This document shows, piece after piece, positions 1 to 6,899 of a stretch of DNA of 12,470 bases. The stretch lies in the NCBI GenBank assembly GCA_002449585.1, contig DJXD01000113.1:1-12470 (forward strand). Direction: 5' to 3'. The notes beneath the pieces were generated by a model. It had not been told where the DNA came from, made no database searches, and was given only the letters and a program-made list of their open reading frames with translations. Both the position numbers and the translations under genes were made by a program. Origin of the DNA: Ruminococcus sp. UBA7013 (GTDB lineage Bacteria; Bacillota; Clostridia; Oscillospirales; Ruminococcaceae). Each line of letters opens with the position of its first letter. Position 1 is the first letter of the stretch.

Positions 1-42
1 AGAAAAAATGCAAGTGTTTTTTCAAAAAAATTTTAAAAATTT

Positions 43-59
43 TGTGACAATATTTCACA
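43..59. promoter_or_regulatory. Inverted repeat TGTGA-N7-TCACA, possible operator
   Basis: TGTGA at 43-47 is mirrored by TCACA at 55-59 across 7 bases. It lies 26 bases upstream of the -35 box of the operon promoter, where an activator could bind. The arms resemble a CRP/FNR-type half-site, but the spacer is 7 bases rather than 6 and the surrounding DNA is very AT-rich, so chance is possible. No regulator gene is in the window to pair with it. Confidence 0.3.
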
Positions 60-66
60 TGCTTCT

Positions 67-85
67 GCATTTCCTGTGCAAATGC
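67..85. promoter_or_regulatory. Inverted repeat GCATTT-N7-AAATGC abutting the -35 box, possible operator
   Basis: A perfect 6-bp inverted repeat, GCATTT (67-72) and AAATGC (80-85), ends at the base just before the -35 hexamer at 86. A protein bound here would touch the polymerase site, so it is a reasonable operator candidate for the sugar-transport operon. The element ATGCTT also occurs twice (59-64 and 82-87), 23 bases apart, or about two helical turns. The regulator is unknown and this is inference from symmetry and position only. Confidence 0.4.
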
Positions 86-115
86 TTGACATGACTGGCT
101 GTTTTCTGCTATAAT
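86..115 (+). promoter_or_regulatory. Sigma-A promoter of the transport operon
   Basis: TTGACA (-35) at 86-91 and TATAAT (-10) at 110-115 are both perfect consensus hexamers, separated by 18 bases. A TGN extended -10 (107-109) adjoins the -10 box. Transcription should start near 121-123, giving a leader of about 28 bases before the first start codon. Such a strong core promoter implies high constitutive output unless repressed, which fits the inverted repeats just upstream. It is the only good promoter seen for the eight genes that follow. Confidence 0.85.
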
Positions 116-136
116 GATAAAGATATCAATCAAAAA

Positions 137-143
137 GAGGTGA
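137..143 (+). promoter_or_regulatory. Shine-Dalgarno that decides the CTG start of the binding-protein gene
   Basis: GAGGTGA at 137-143 lies 6 bases before CTG at 150, the normal spacing. The in-frame ATG at 171 would be 27 bases away. The in-frame stop TGA at 141-143 rules out any start further upstream. The ATG at 158 is in another frame and opens only a 30-codon ORF. Confidence 0.75.
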
Positions 144-149
144 GATTAT

Positions 150-3020
150 CTGAAAAAATGCGCATGGATCATGATGCTGATATTATGGCTGATTTTGCCG
201 GGATTTCCCGTTCAGGCAGAAGATTTTTCAGAAATGATGTCATATCATGAGTATTATAACAGTTATGCAGAAAAAAACAGACCCAAAACAGAAATCATGA
301 TACAGGGGAATGCATATCTTGCATTTGAAAATCCGGATAAAACAGGGGTTTCCGTTGGGAAATACGGCGATGATCAGGAAAAAAAAGATCATGTGCTGAT
401 CTGGGATACAGCAGGCGGTTCTATTACTTATGAGATAGAAATAAAAGAAACAGGGATTTATTGTCTGGAATTTTCTTATTTTCCCATTCCTTCGCATATG
501 ACAGAAATTATGTTTAGCATTCTGCTGGATGGTAATGTTCCTTATGATACCGCTTCCCGTGCGATGCTTACTAAGATTTATCAGAATCATGAGCAGATTC
601 AGCTGGATGCAAAAGGCAATCAGATCCGGCCGCCACAGGTACAAACAGGCATGTGGCTGAAAACGGCTTTGCTGGATGCAGATGGATTATATAACGATCC
701 GCTGATTTTTTATCTGGAACAGGGAAAGCATGAGATTCGTTTTAAAATTGAAAAAGGCTATTTTGCACTGGAATATTTTAAATTTTATAATCCAGAAACA
801 TTGCCTTGCTATCAAGCCTATTGCAGTCAGATACAGACAGAAATCACGCCGGAAGATACCCCTTCGACTAAAATCCGGATTGAAGGGGAACAGGCAGTTT
901 ATAAAAGCGATTCCGGATTATATCCGACTTATGATAATAACAGTTATCTGGCTTCGCCGTCAGATCCGGCCAAGATGGTATATAATACAATCGGGGGAGG
1001 GAACTGGGATCAGGCATTGCAAGCCATCACATGGCAGATCACGGACATTCCGGAAGGCTGGTATAAACTAGGGATCAAAGCCAGACAAAATGAAATGCGT
1101 GGATTTTATTCCAACCGCAGAATCTATATAGATGATCAAGTACCTTGTGAAGAGCTGAATCAGGTCAAATTTTATTATCATACAGATTGGCAGATGATTT
1201 CCCCAACAGATGCAGACGGCAATGAAATTTTCATCTATCTCAAAGGGGGAGAAGCGCATCAAATCAAAATGGAAGTGATCCCCGGAGAAATTGGGGAATT
1301 TATGAAAATTCTGGATGATGCTGTCATGGATATTAATAAATATTATCGCAAAATAATTATGATCACAGGCGTTTCCCCTGATAAATATACAGATTATGAT
1401 ATTCATGAGCGCATACCGGAATTATTAAGCGAATTTGAAAGATTATCAGGAGAATTAAAAGAAATCAAGAAGCAGATGGAAACGCTGTCAAATTCAGAAG
1501 GCTCAGAAGCGGCGGCACTGGAAAGAATGTATCTGATATTAGATCATTGTGTGGAAAAGCCTTTGCAGATTCCAGAATATCTATCACAGATCAAAGATCA
1601 TATTACAGCTTTGTCTGCATGGATGACAGTATATCGAAGACAACCACTTGAAATTGATTATCTAGAATTAATTTCTATAGATCAGGAATTTAGTCCGGTA
1701 AAAGAAAATTTTTTCAAATCTCTGGAATTCAGCTGGAAACGGTTTTATAGTTCATTTTTTGAAGATTATACTATCTTGTCAGAAGATCCTGAAGAAGATG
1801 CTATTAATATCTGGGTCTGCTTGGGGCGTGATCAGGCAGTGACAATAAAAACATTGACAGAATCACAATTTTCAGAACAGCATCAAATCCCGATAGCAAT
1901 CAATCTGGTAACGGGGGGGATTCTGGAAGCATCCCTTTCCGGAAAAGGGCCTGACGCAGCCTTATTTTTAGGCGGAGAATTCCCTGTGAATCTAGCCGCC
2001 AGAGGTTTGCTTGTGGATCTGAAAGAATTTTCTGATTTCGATGAAGTAATGACAAGATTTCAGGAAAATGCTACTGTGCCTTATTGTTATGAAGGCGGCT
2101 GTTATGGACTGCCATTAAGCCAGAGCTGGGCAATGATGTTTTATAGAAAAGATATTCTATCTGAACTTGGCTATTCTGCGCCCCCTGAAACATGGGAGGA
2201 TATGCTTGACATGCTTCCGGCTCTGCAAAGAAATTACATGTATATGGGTCTGGTGCTTCCTTCTGTGACAGGAATTTCTCCGGCGACAGAATCCGGTCAT
2301 ACATTTGCGACATTTCTGCTCCAGAATGGAATAAATTATTATAATACAGATCAGACAGCTGTCAATTTTGATCAGATCACTGCTGTCAAAGCCTTTGAAA
2401 CATGGACAGATTTATATACTAAATATGGCTTTGAACAGTCTTATGATGCCTTTTCAAGATTTCGCACAGGAGAATATCCGATTGTGATCACAGATTATTC
2501 ATTTTATAATCAACTTTCAGTCGCCTCGCCGGAGATCAATGGCTTATGGGATTTCACACAAATTCCCGGAACAATGCAGGAAGACGGAAGCATTTCACAT
2601 GCTGTGAATTCCAATCTGTCAGGGGCAGTGATTTTCCGGAAATGCAAAAATATTACAGGTGCATGGGAGTTTCTGAAATGGTTCAGCTCGGCGGAAATAC
2701 AAGAGACTTATGGCGCACAGATTGAGGGAATGCTTGGACAAATGGGTAGATATACCCCTGCAAATACAGAAGCATTACAGCACAGTGCATGGTCAGAAAC
2801 AGAGATACAAACGCTGATCACAGCGCAGAAAACATTGCAGGAAATTCCGATCATTCCAGCATCTTATGCTGTTACGAGAAATATCATGAATGCCTTTCGG
2901 GAAACTGTCAATCAGCATGAAAATCCCAGAGATATATTATTATGGTACACCAGAGATATTAATCAGGAAATCACAAGAAAGCGTGAAAATATGGGGCTTT
3001 CTGTCCAGCAGGAGGAATAA
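150..3020 (+). CDS. Exported extracellular solute-binding protein with N-terminal carbohydrate-binding-like modules (ABC sugar transport)
   Basis: 956 residues from a CTG start, about twice the usual 400-450 of a family 1 sugar-binding protein. The start is set by the SD at 137-143. From CTG the protein begins MKKCAWIMM, then a hydrophobic stretch and a signal peptidase I site (PVQA|ED, about residue 23). From ATG 171 it would lack the positive n-region. Residues about 30-230 and 240-400 look like two beta-sandwich, carbohydrate-binding-like modules (YCLEFSYFPI, HEIRFKIEKG; second with IRIEGEQAVY and GWYKLGIKARQ). Residues 400-545 are helical with a short coiled-coil stretch, perhaps a stalk. 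From about 550 to 935 comes the periplasmic-binding-type module (VNLAARGLLVDLKEF, YGLPLSQSWAMMFYRKDIL, AWEFLKWFSS). There is no lipobox and no C-terminal membrane segment, unlike typical Gram-positive binding proteins. It probably feeds one or both permease pairs. The substrate is unknown. The family call is firm; the module boundaries are by eye. Confidence 0.88.
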   Translation: MKKCAWIMMLILWLILPGFPVQAEDFSEMMSYHEYYNSYAEKNRPKTEIMIQGNAYLAFENPDKTGVSVGKYGDDQEKKDHVLIWDTAGGSITYEIEIKETGIYCLEFSYFPIPSHMTEIMFSILLDGNVPYDTASRAMLTKIYQNHEQIQLDAKGNQIRPPQVQTGMWLKTALLDADGLYNDPLIFYLEQGKHEIRFKIEKGYFALEYFKFYNPETLPCYQAYCSQIQTEITPEDTPSTKIRIEGEQAVYKSDSGLYPTYDNNSYLASPSDPAKMVYNTIGGGNWDQALQAITWQITDIPEGWYKLGIKARQNEMRGFYSNRRIYIDDQVPCEELNQVKFYYHTDWQMISPTDADGNEIFIYLKGGEAHQIKMEVIPGEIGEFMKILDDAVMDINKYYRKIIMITGVSPDKYTDYDIHERIPELLSEFERLSGELKEIKKQMETLSNSEGSEAAALERMYLILDHCVEKPLQIPEYLSQIKDHITALSAWMTVYRRQPLEIDYLELISIDQEFSPVKENFFKSLEFSWKRFYSSFFEDYTILSEDPEEDAINIWVCLGRDQAVTIKTLTESQFSEQHQIPIAINLVTGGILEASLSGKGPDAALFLGGEFPVNLAARGLLVDLKEFSDFDEVMTRFQENATVPYCYEGGCYGLPLSQSWAMMFYRKDILSELGYSAPPETWEDMLDMLPALQRNYMYMGLVLPSVTGISPATESGHTFATFLLQNGINYYNTDQTAVNFDQITAVKAFETWTDLYTKYGFEQSYDAFSRFRTGEYPIVITDYSFYNQLSVASPEINGLWDFTQIPGTMQEDGSISHAVNSNLSGAVIFRKCKNITGAWEFLKWFSSAEIQETYGAQIEGMLGQMGRYTPANTEALQHSAWSETEIQTLITAQKTLQEIPIIPASYAVTRNIMNAFRETVNQHENPRDILLWYTRDINQEITRKRENMGLSVQQEE

Positions 3021-3023
3021 AAA

Positions 3024-3941
3024 TTGAAACAAGAAGAACGCCGGAAATTATTGATAAAAATAAAACAGAATAAAGAATGCTATTTTATGCTTCTACCCTT
3101 TCTGATTTTATTTTTCATATTTACCATTCTTCCGGTTATTTTGTCGCTTCCGATCGGATTTACAGATTTTGATATGATACAGCCCCCGAAATGCATTGGC
3201 CTGTCAAATTATGAAACATTATTTCTGAATGATAGCATTTTTATACAATCTATCCGAGTGACGTTGATTTTTGCCTTTTTAACAGGGCCTGTCAGTTATG
3301 TGCTCTGTTTTCTGCTGGCTTGGCTGATCAATGAATTGCCTGCAAAACTGAAAACGATATTCACATTGATTTTTTATGTGCCATCTATGGCGAATGTTTA
3401 TACTGTATGGCAGTTGATTTTCTCAGGGGATTGTTATGGCTATCTGAATTCTATTTTATTACAGCTTGGTTTGATTCATGCGCCTGTGCAATGGCTTACA
3501 GATGGCAATTATGTACTTGGCTCTGTGATTGTTGTACAGCTTTGGATTTCAATGGGTGCTGGATTTCTGGCATTTCGTGCAGGATTTCAGAATATTGACA
3601 GATCACTCTATGAAGCAGGTGCTATTGAAGGGATCAGCAACAGATGGCAGGCACTAATTTATATTACCATTCCGGCAATGAAACCGCAAATGCTATTTGC
3701 TGCTGTGATGCAGATTGTAAGTTCTTTCACTGCCGGAACAGTTGCACAATCATTGGCAGGGTTTCCGAGTACGGATTATAAAGCACATACGATTATGACA
3801 CATGCCTATGATTATGGCTGGATTCGCTTTGAAATGGGCTATGCTTCAGCTATCTGCATGATATTATTTCTGATTATGCTGATATGTAATAGAAGTATCA
3901 GCAAACTATTGGGGCAGGGGGCAGAAGATGAGCAATATTGA
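3024..3941 (+). CDS. ABC sugar transporter permease, first pair, MalF/UgpA-like
   Basis: 305 residues from a TTG start, preceded by AGGAGGA (3010-3016) with 7 bases of spacing. The stop of the binding-protein gene is 3 bases upstream. About six membrane segments can be read, the first at residues 20-45 (FMLLPFLILFFIF). The binding-protein-dependent transport signature is present: EAGAIEG at residues 197-203 followed by YITIP, the cytoplasmic loop that docks on the ATPase. This is the size and layout of the MalF/UgpA/LacF-type subunit, which comes first in sugar permease pairs. The third signature residue is Gly instead of Ala, a tolerated variant. The gene overlaps the next permease by 14 bases, which suggests translational coupling and a heterodimer. 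The substrate cannot be told from the permease. Confidence 0.92.
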   Translation: MKQEERRKLLIKIKQNKECYFMLLPFLILFFIFTILPVILSLPIGFTDFDMIQPPKCIGLSNYETLFLNDSIFIQSIRVTLIFAFLTGPVSYVLCFLLAWLINELPAKLKTIFTLIFYVPSMANVYTVWQLIFSGDCYGYLNSILLQLGLIHAPVQWLTDGNYVLGSVIVVQLWISMGAGFLAFRAGFQNIDRSLYEAGAIEGISNRWQALIYITIPAMKPQMLFAAVMQIVSSFTAGTVAQSLAGFPSTDYKAHTIMTHAYDYGWIRFEMGYASAICMILFLIMLICNRSISKLLGQGAEDEQY

Positions 3942-4800
3942 CAGCATTCGGGGAACAGAAAGACAGGCAGGTAAAAAAATCGGCGGTACGATCGGGATTT
4001 TTCTGTTTCTGACATTGCTGGGGCTGTTTATGGCAATGCCGATTTATTTGGCTGTGATCATGTCTGTCAAGCCTGTACAGGAATTATTTATTTTTCCGCC
4101 TAAATTCTATGTCATAGATCCCACACTTGATAATTTCCGGGACATGTTTCAAAAGCTTTCAAATTTATGGGTTCCCTTTTCAAGATATGTATTCAACAGC
4201 GTGCTGATAACAATCTGTGTGACAGCGGCACAATGTTTCTTTGGAGCGATGGCGGCATTTGTACTTGCTAAATGTGATCTGCCTGGCATAAAGCTATTAA
4301 ATAAGCTGATTGTATTGTCATTGCTGTATCAAAGCAATGTGATTTATATTATGCAATATATCATTCTTGCAAAATTACATCTGATTGATACTTATGGAGC
4401 ATTGATTTTTCCGTCTATGGCTTCTCCGATGTGTGTATTTCTGATGAGGCAGTCTATGACGGCGTTCCCGGATGAAATCATAGAAGCAGCAAAGACAGAC
4501 GGTGCAGATATGTTTATGATATGCTGGAAAATTGTGATTCCCAATCAAAAGCCAGCATTGATGACAATGATTATTTTTTCATTTCAATCTGCTTGGAATA
4601 TACAGGGCGGAACGCTGGTATATACAGAATCTTTGAAAACACTCCCGACAGTTGTCCAGCAAGCAGCAAATGGGGGGCTTGCCTATGCAGGTATTGCTAT
4701 GGCGGCGGCGGTGTTCATGCTGATTCCGCCTGTCATTATTTTCATGGTGGCTCAAAAACAAGTGATTGAAACAATGGCATATTCCGGCATTCGAGATTAA
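3928..4800 (+). CDS. ABC carbohydrate transporter permease, first pair, MalG/UgpE-like
   Basis: 290 residues from ATG, with a G-rich ribosome site (CAGGGGG, 3914-3920) inside the end of the previous gene. The protein has a first membrane segment at about residues 20-45, then the extracytoplasmic SVKPVQELFIFPPKFY stretch typical of MalG-type subunits. The ATPase-docking signature is EAAKTDG (residues 186-192) followed by WKIVIP. Together with the preceding subunit it should form the membrane channel of an importer. The C-terminus (VIETMAYSGIRD) is the usual short MalG-type tail. The family assignment is firm; the substrate is unknown. Confidence 0.92.
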   Translation: MSNIDSIRGTERQAGKKIGGTIGIFLFLTLLGLFMAMPIYLAVIMSVKPVQELFIFPPKFYVIDPTLDNFRDMFQKLSNLWVPFSRYVFNSVLITICVTAAQCFFGAMAAFVLAKCDLPGIKLLNKLIVLSLLYQSNVIYIMQYIILAKLHLIDTYGALIFPSMASPMCVFLMRQSMTAFPDEIIEAAKTDGADMFMICWKIVIPNQKPALMTMIIFSFQSAWNIQGGTLVYTESLKTLPTVVQQAANGGLAYAGIAMAAAVFMLIPPVIIFMVAQKQVIETMAYSGIRD

Positions 4801-4813
4801 AGGAGGGGAAAAT

Positions 4814-6277
4814 ATGAAAAAATCAGCTGTCATTATGATGATCATCCTATTTTGTTCGGGTTCTATGTTAACCGTTCATGCAGAAGAACATTATGATGTT
4901 TATATTTATGATCGCTGGGATGAAGCGGTTTCCTCTCAGGCAGGATATACGGCAGAACGCTCTGTCAGTGGCATAGATTTGGGAACAGAAGCATTTTCTG
5001 AGCCAGCAGATATTTTCAGAGATAAACAAGGACAATTTTTGATTGCAGATACTAAAAATAACAGAATCGTGATCACAGATTCTGAACTGACAAAAACCAT
5101 CCGGATTTTAAAAGAATGCACAGATAAAAACGGAAAGCGTACGATGCTGAAATCTCCGGAAGGTATTTATGTTTCCCCTGAGACAGAGCAAATTTATATT
5201 GCAGATTATGGAAATGAAAGAGTGCTCGTCTGTGATCCGGATGGAAATCTACTCATAGAAATCATAAAGCCGGAAACAGCATTATTTTCTCAGGAGCTTC
5301 CATTTCTGCCTAAAAAAGTGATCGCAGATAAAGCTGGTAATATTTATATCATATTAGAAAACATCACAGAGGGAGCGGCCATGTTCAGCCCTGATGGCGT
5401 ATTTCTTGGATTTTATGGCGCAAATACCATAGAAGAAACACCTGCCAGAAAATTAGAATACTTCTGGAAATCATTGATCACCGAACAGATGCGCTCCCGA
5501 ACTGCCAGAACCATTCCGGCAGGTATTACAAATTTTGATCTCGATCAGGAAGGATTTATTTATACTTGTACGCAATCTATTTCACAGAAAAAAGATACAG
5601 TCAAGAAATTAAATCCGGCAGGAACAAATTTATTTTCCAGTCTGGGAACAGTATGGGGAGATATGGAATCTGTCTATGATGCCAATACAAATAAAACTTA
5701 TCAATCTATGCTCTGTGATATTGAAATTTCAGAAGATGGCAATATCAATTGTCTGGATCTGGCACAAGGGCGGATATTTCAGTATGATAAAGAAGGCAAT
5801 TTATTATTTATTTTTGGTGCATCCGGCGATCAGCTTGGATGCTTTACAGAAGTCCGGGCATTGGAATCTTCTGAAAATCAGATTTTTGTATTGGATAGCG
5901 CAAAAAATTCGATTACGATATTTCACGAAACAGATTTCGGAAAAGCGGTTCATAAAGCAGAAGCATTATATAACAATGGCTATTATGAAGAATCTCTCAT
6001 GCCCTGGTATGAAGTACTTCAATATGATGGCCGTTACAGACGGGCATTTCTGGGAATTTCGGCCGGGCTTCTGGTCAAGGGGGAATATAAAGATTCTATG
6101 AAATATGCAAAGCTTGCGGATTCGCCGGAACGTTATGACAAAGCATTTAAATGCTATCGTTCTGAATGGCTATCTGCACACAGCAGAATCTTGACAATAA
6201 TGTTTCTGCTTATCATTGGGGATTCTATTCTCAAATGGCACAGGAAGCGGAGGAAACAGCATGATGGATTTCAATAA
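4814..6277 (+). CDS. Exported NHL-repeat beta-propeller protein with a C-terminal membrane anchor
   Basis: 487 residues. The start is ATG 4814 because a perfect AGGAGGGG (4801-4808) sits 5 bases upstream and the protein then opens with a signal peptide (MKKSAVIMM, hydrophobic core, LTVHA|EE). Residues about 45-380 carry NHL-type propeller repeats, seen as recurring blocks such as EPADIFRDKQGQFLIADTKN, SPEGIYVSPETEQIYIADYG and NGDINCLDLAQGRIFQYDKEG-like units. Residues about 385-450 are helical and TPR-like (KAEALYNNGYYEESLMPWYEVLQ). A membrane segment (ILTIMFLLIIGDSIL) follows, then the basic tail KWHRKRRKQ. The predicted topology puts the propeller outside and a short tail inside. NHL propellers usually bind proteins, glycans or nucleic acid. 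Here it may be a docking platform for the exported binding protein or the glycosidase-like protein. No enzymatic residues were recognised. It overlaps the next gene by 17 bases. Confidence 0.82.
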   Translation: MKKSAVIMMIILFCSGSMLTVHAEEHYDVYIYDRWDEAVSSQAGYTAERSVSGIDLGTEAFSEPADIFRDKQGQFLIADTKNNRIVITDSELTKTIRILKECTDKNGKRTMLKSPEGIYVSPETEQIYIADYGNERVLVCDPDGNLLIEIIKPETALFSQELPFLPKKVIADKAGNIYIILENITEGAAMFSPDGVFLGFYGANTIEETPARKLEYFWKSLITEQMRSRTARTIPAGITNFDLDQEGFIYTCTQSISQKKDTVKKLNPAGTNLFSSLGTVWGDMESVYDANTNKTYQSMLCDIEISEDGNINCLDLAQGRIFQYDKEGNLLFIFGASGDQLGCFTEVRALESSENQIFVLDSAKNSITIFHETDFGKAVHKAEALYNNGYYEESLMPWYEVLQYDGRYRRAFLGISAGLLVKGEYKDSMKYAKLADSPERYDKAFKCYRSEWLSAHSRILTIMFLLIIGDSILKWHRKRRKQHDGFQ

Positions 6278-6890
6278 CAGGCAATGGCTCAACTATATGA
6301 TGAAACATCCTGTAGATGGATTTGAAAATATGCGCTGGAAAAAGGCCGGTTCTGTAAAATATGCCATTGTGATTATTCTTTTCTGGTTTCTGGCTTCTAT
6401 TTTTGAAAATAGATTATATGGATTTCAATTTCGTGCAGAACCAGATAAGATATTTAATATCATTCCGCATTTTGTCCGGACAATCCTGCTGTTTCTGACA
6501 TGGACAGCTGGAAATTGGGCAGTCTGTACATTATTAGATGGGAAAGGCACTATGAAACAGATTTTTATTTATAGTGCTTATGCAATGCTGCCCTATGTGA
6601 TCAGCATATATGCTGAAATTATGCTGTCTCATATTCTGATCCGGGAAGAACAGATTGTGATAGATATGATTCATCTGACAGGAATATCCTGGACAGCATT
6701 ATTATTATTTTCAGCAGTCAGAACGATGCATCAGTATACATTCCGGAAAACACTGAGCGCAATATGTCTGACCGTTTTCACAATGCTAATTATATTATGT
6801 CTGCTGGTGCTGTTGCTGGTACTGTTTCAGCAGATCTATAATTTTATCTTTGCAATTTATACTGAAATTGCATACAGGCTGAAAGTGTAG
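6261..6890 (+). CDS. YIP1-family integral membrane protein
   Basis: 209 residues, starting at ATG 6261 (or the adjacent ATG 6264) behind GGAGGA (6249-6254). Upstream in-frame codons lie inside the NHL gene, so the later start is preferred. The protein opens with a cytoplasmic stretch containing HPVDGFENMRWKK, typical of bacterial Yip1-domain proteins. About five membrane segments follow, beginning at residues 35-52 (YAIVIILFWFLAS), with a conserved-looking WTAGNWAVCTLLDGKGTMKQIF block in the middle. Yip1 domains are known from eukaryotic vesicle traffic, but the bacterial members have no firm function. Its constant company with sugar permeases and exported proteins suggests a membrane scaffold or assembly role; that is inference. 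Confidence 0.78.
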   Translation: MMDFNNRQWLNYMMKHPVDGFENMRWKKAGSVKYAIVIILFWFLASIFENRLYGFQFRAEPDKIFNIIPHFVRTILLFLTWTAGNWAVCTLLDGKGTMKQIFIYSAYAMLPYVISIYAEIMLSHILIREEQIVIDMIHLTGISWTALLLFSAVRTMHQYTFRKTLSAICLTVFTMLIILCLLVLLLVLFQQIYNFIFAIYTEIAYRLKV

Positions 6891-6899
6891 GCGATCAAA

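Noticed and set aside
158..250. Out-of-frame ATG opening a 30-codon ORF overlapping the start of the binding-protein gene
   Set aside because: It is 14 bases from the SD, too far for good initiation, and its peptide has no recognisable character. The CTG frame gives a proper signal peptide. A regulatory short ORF cannot be excluded but nothing supports it.
1913..1919. Run of seven G inside the binding-protein gene as a phase-variation tract
   Set aside because: The frame is intact on both sides, and seven G is short for a contingency locus. A six-G run (8434-8439) in the DUF5696 gene is equally ordinary.
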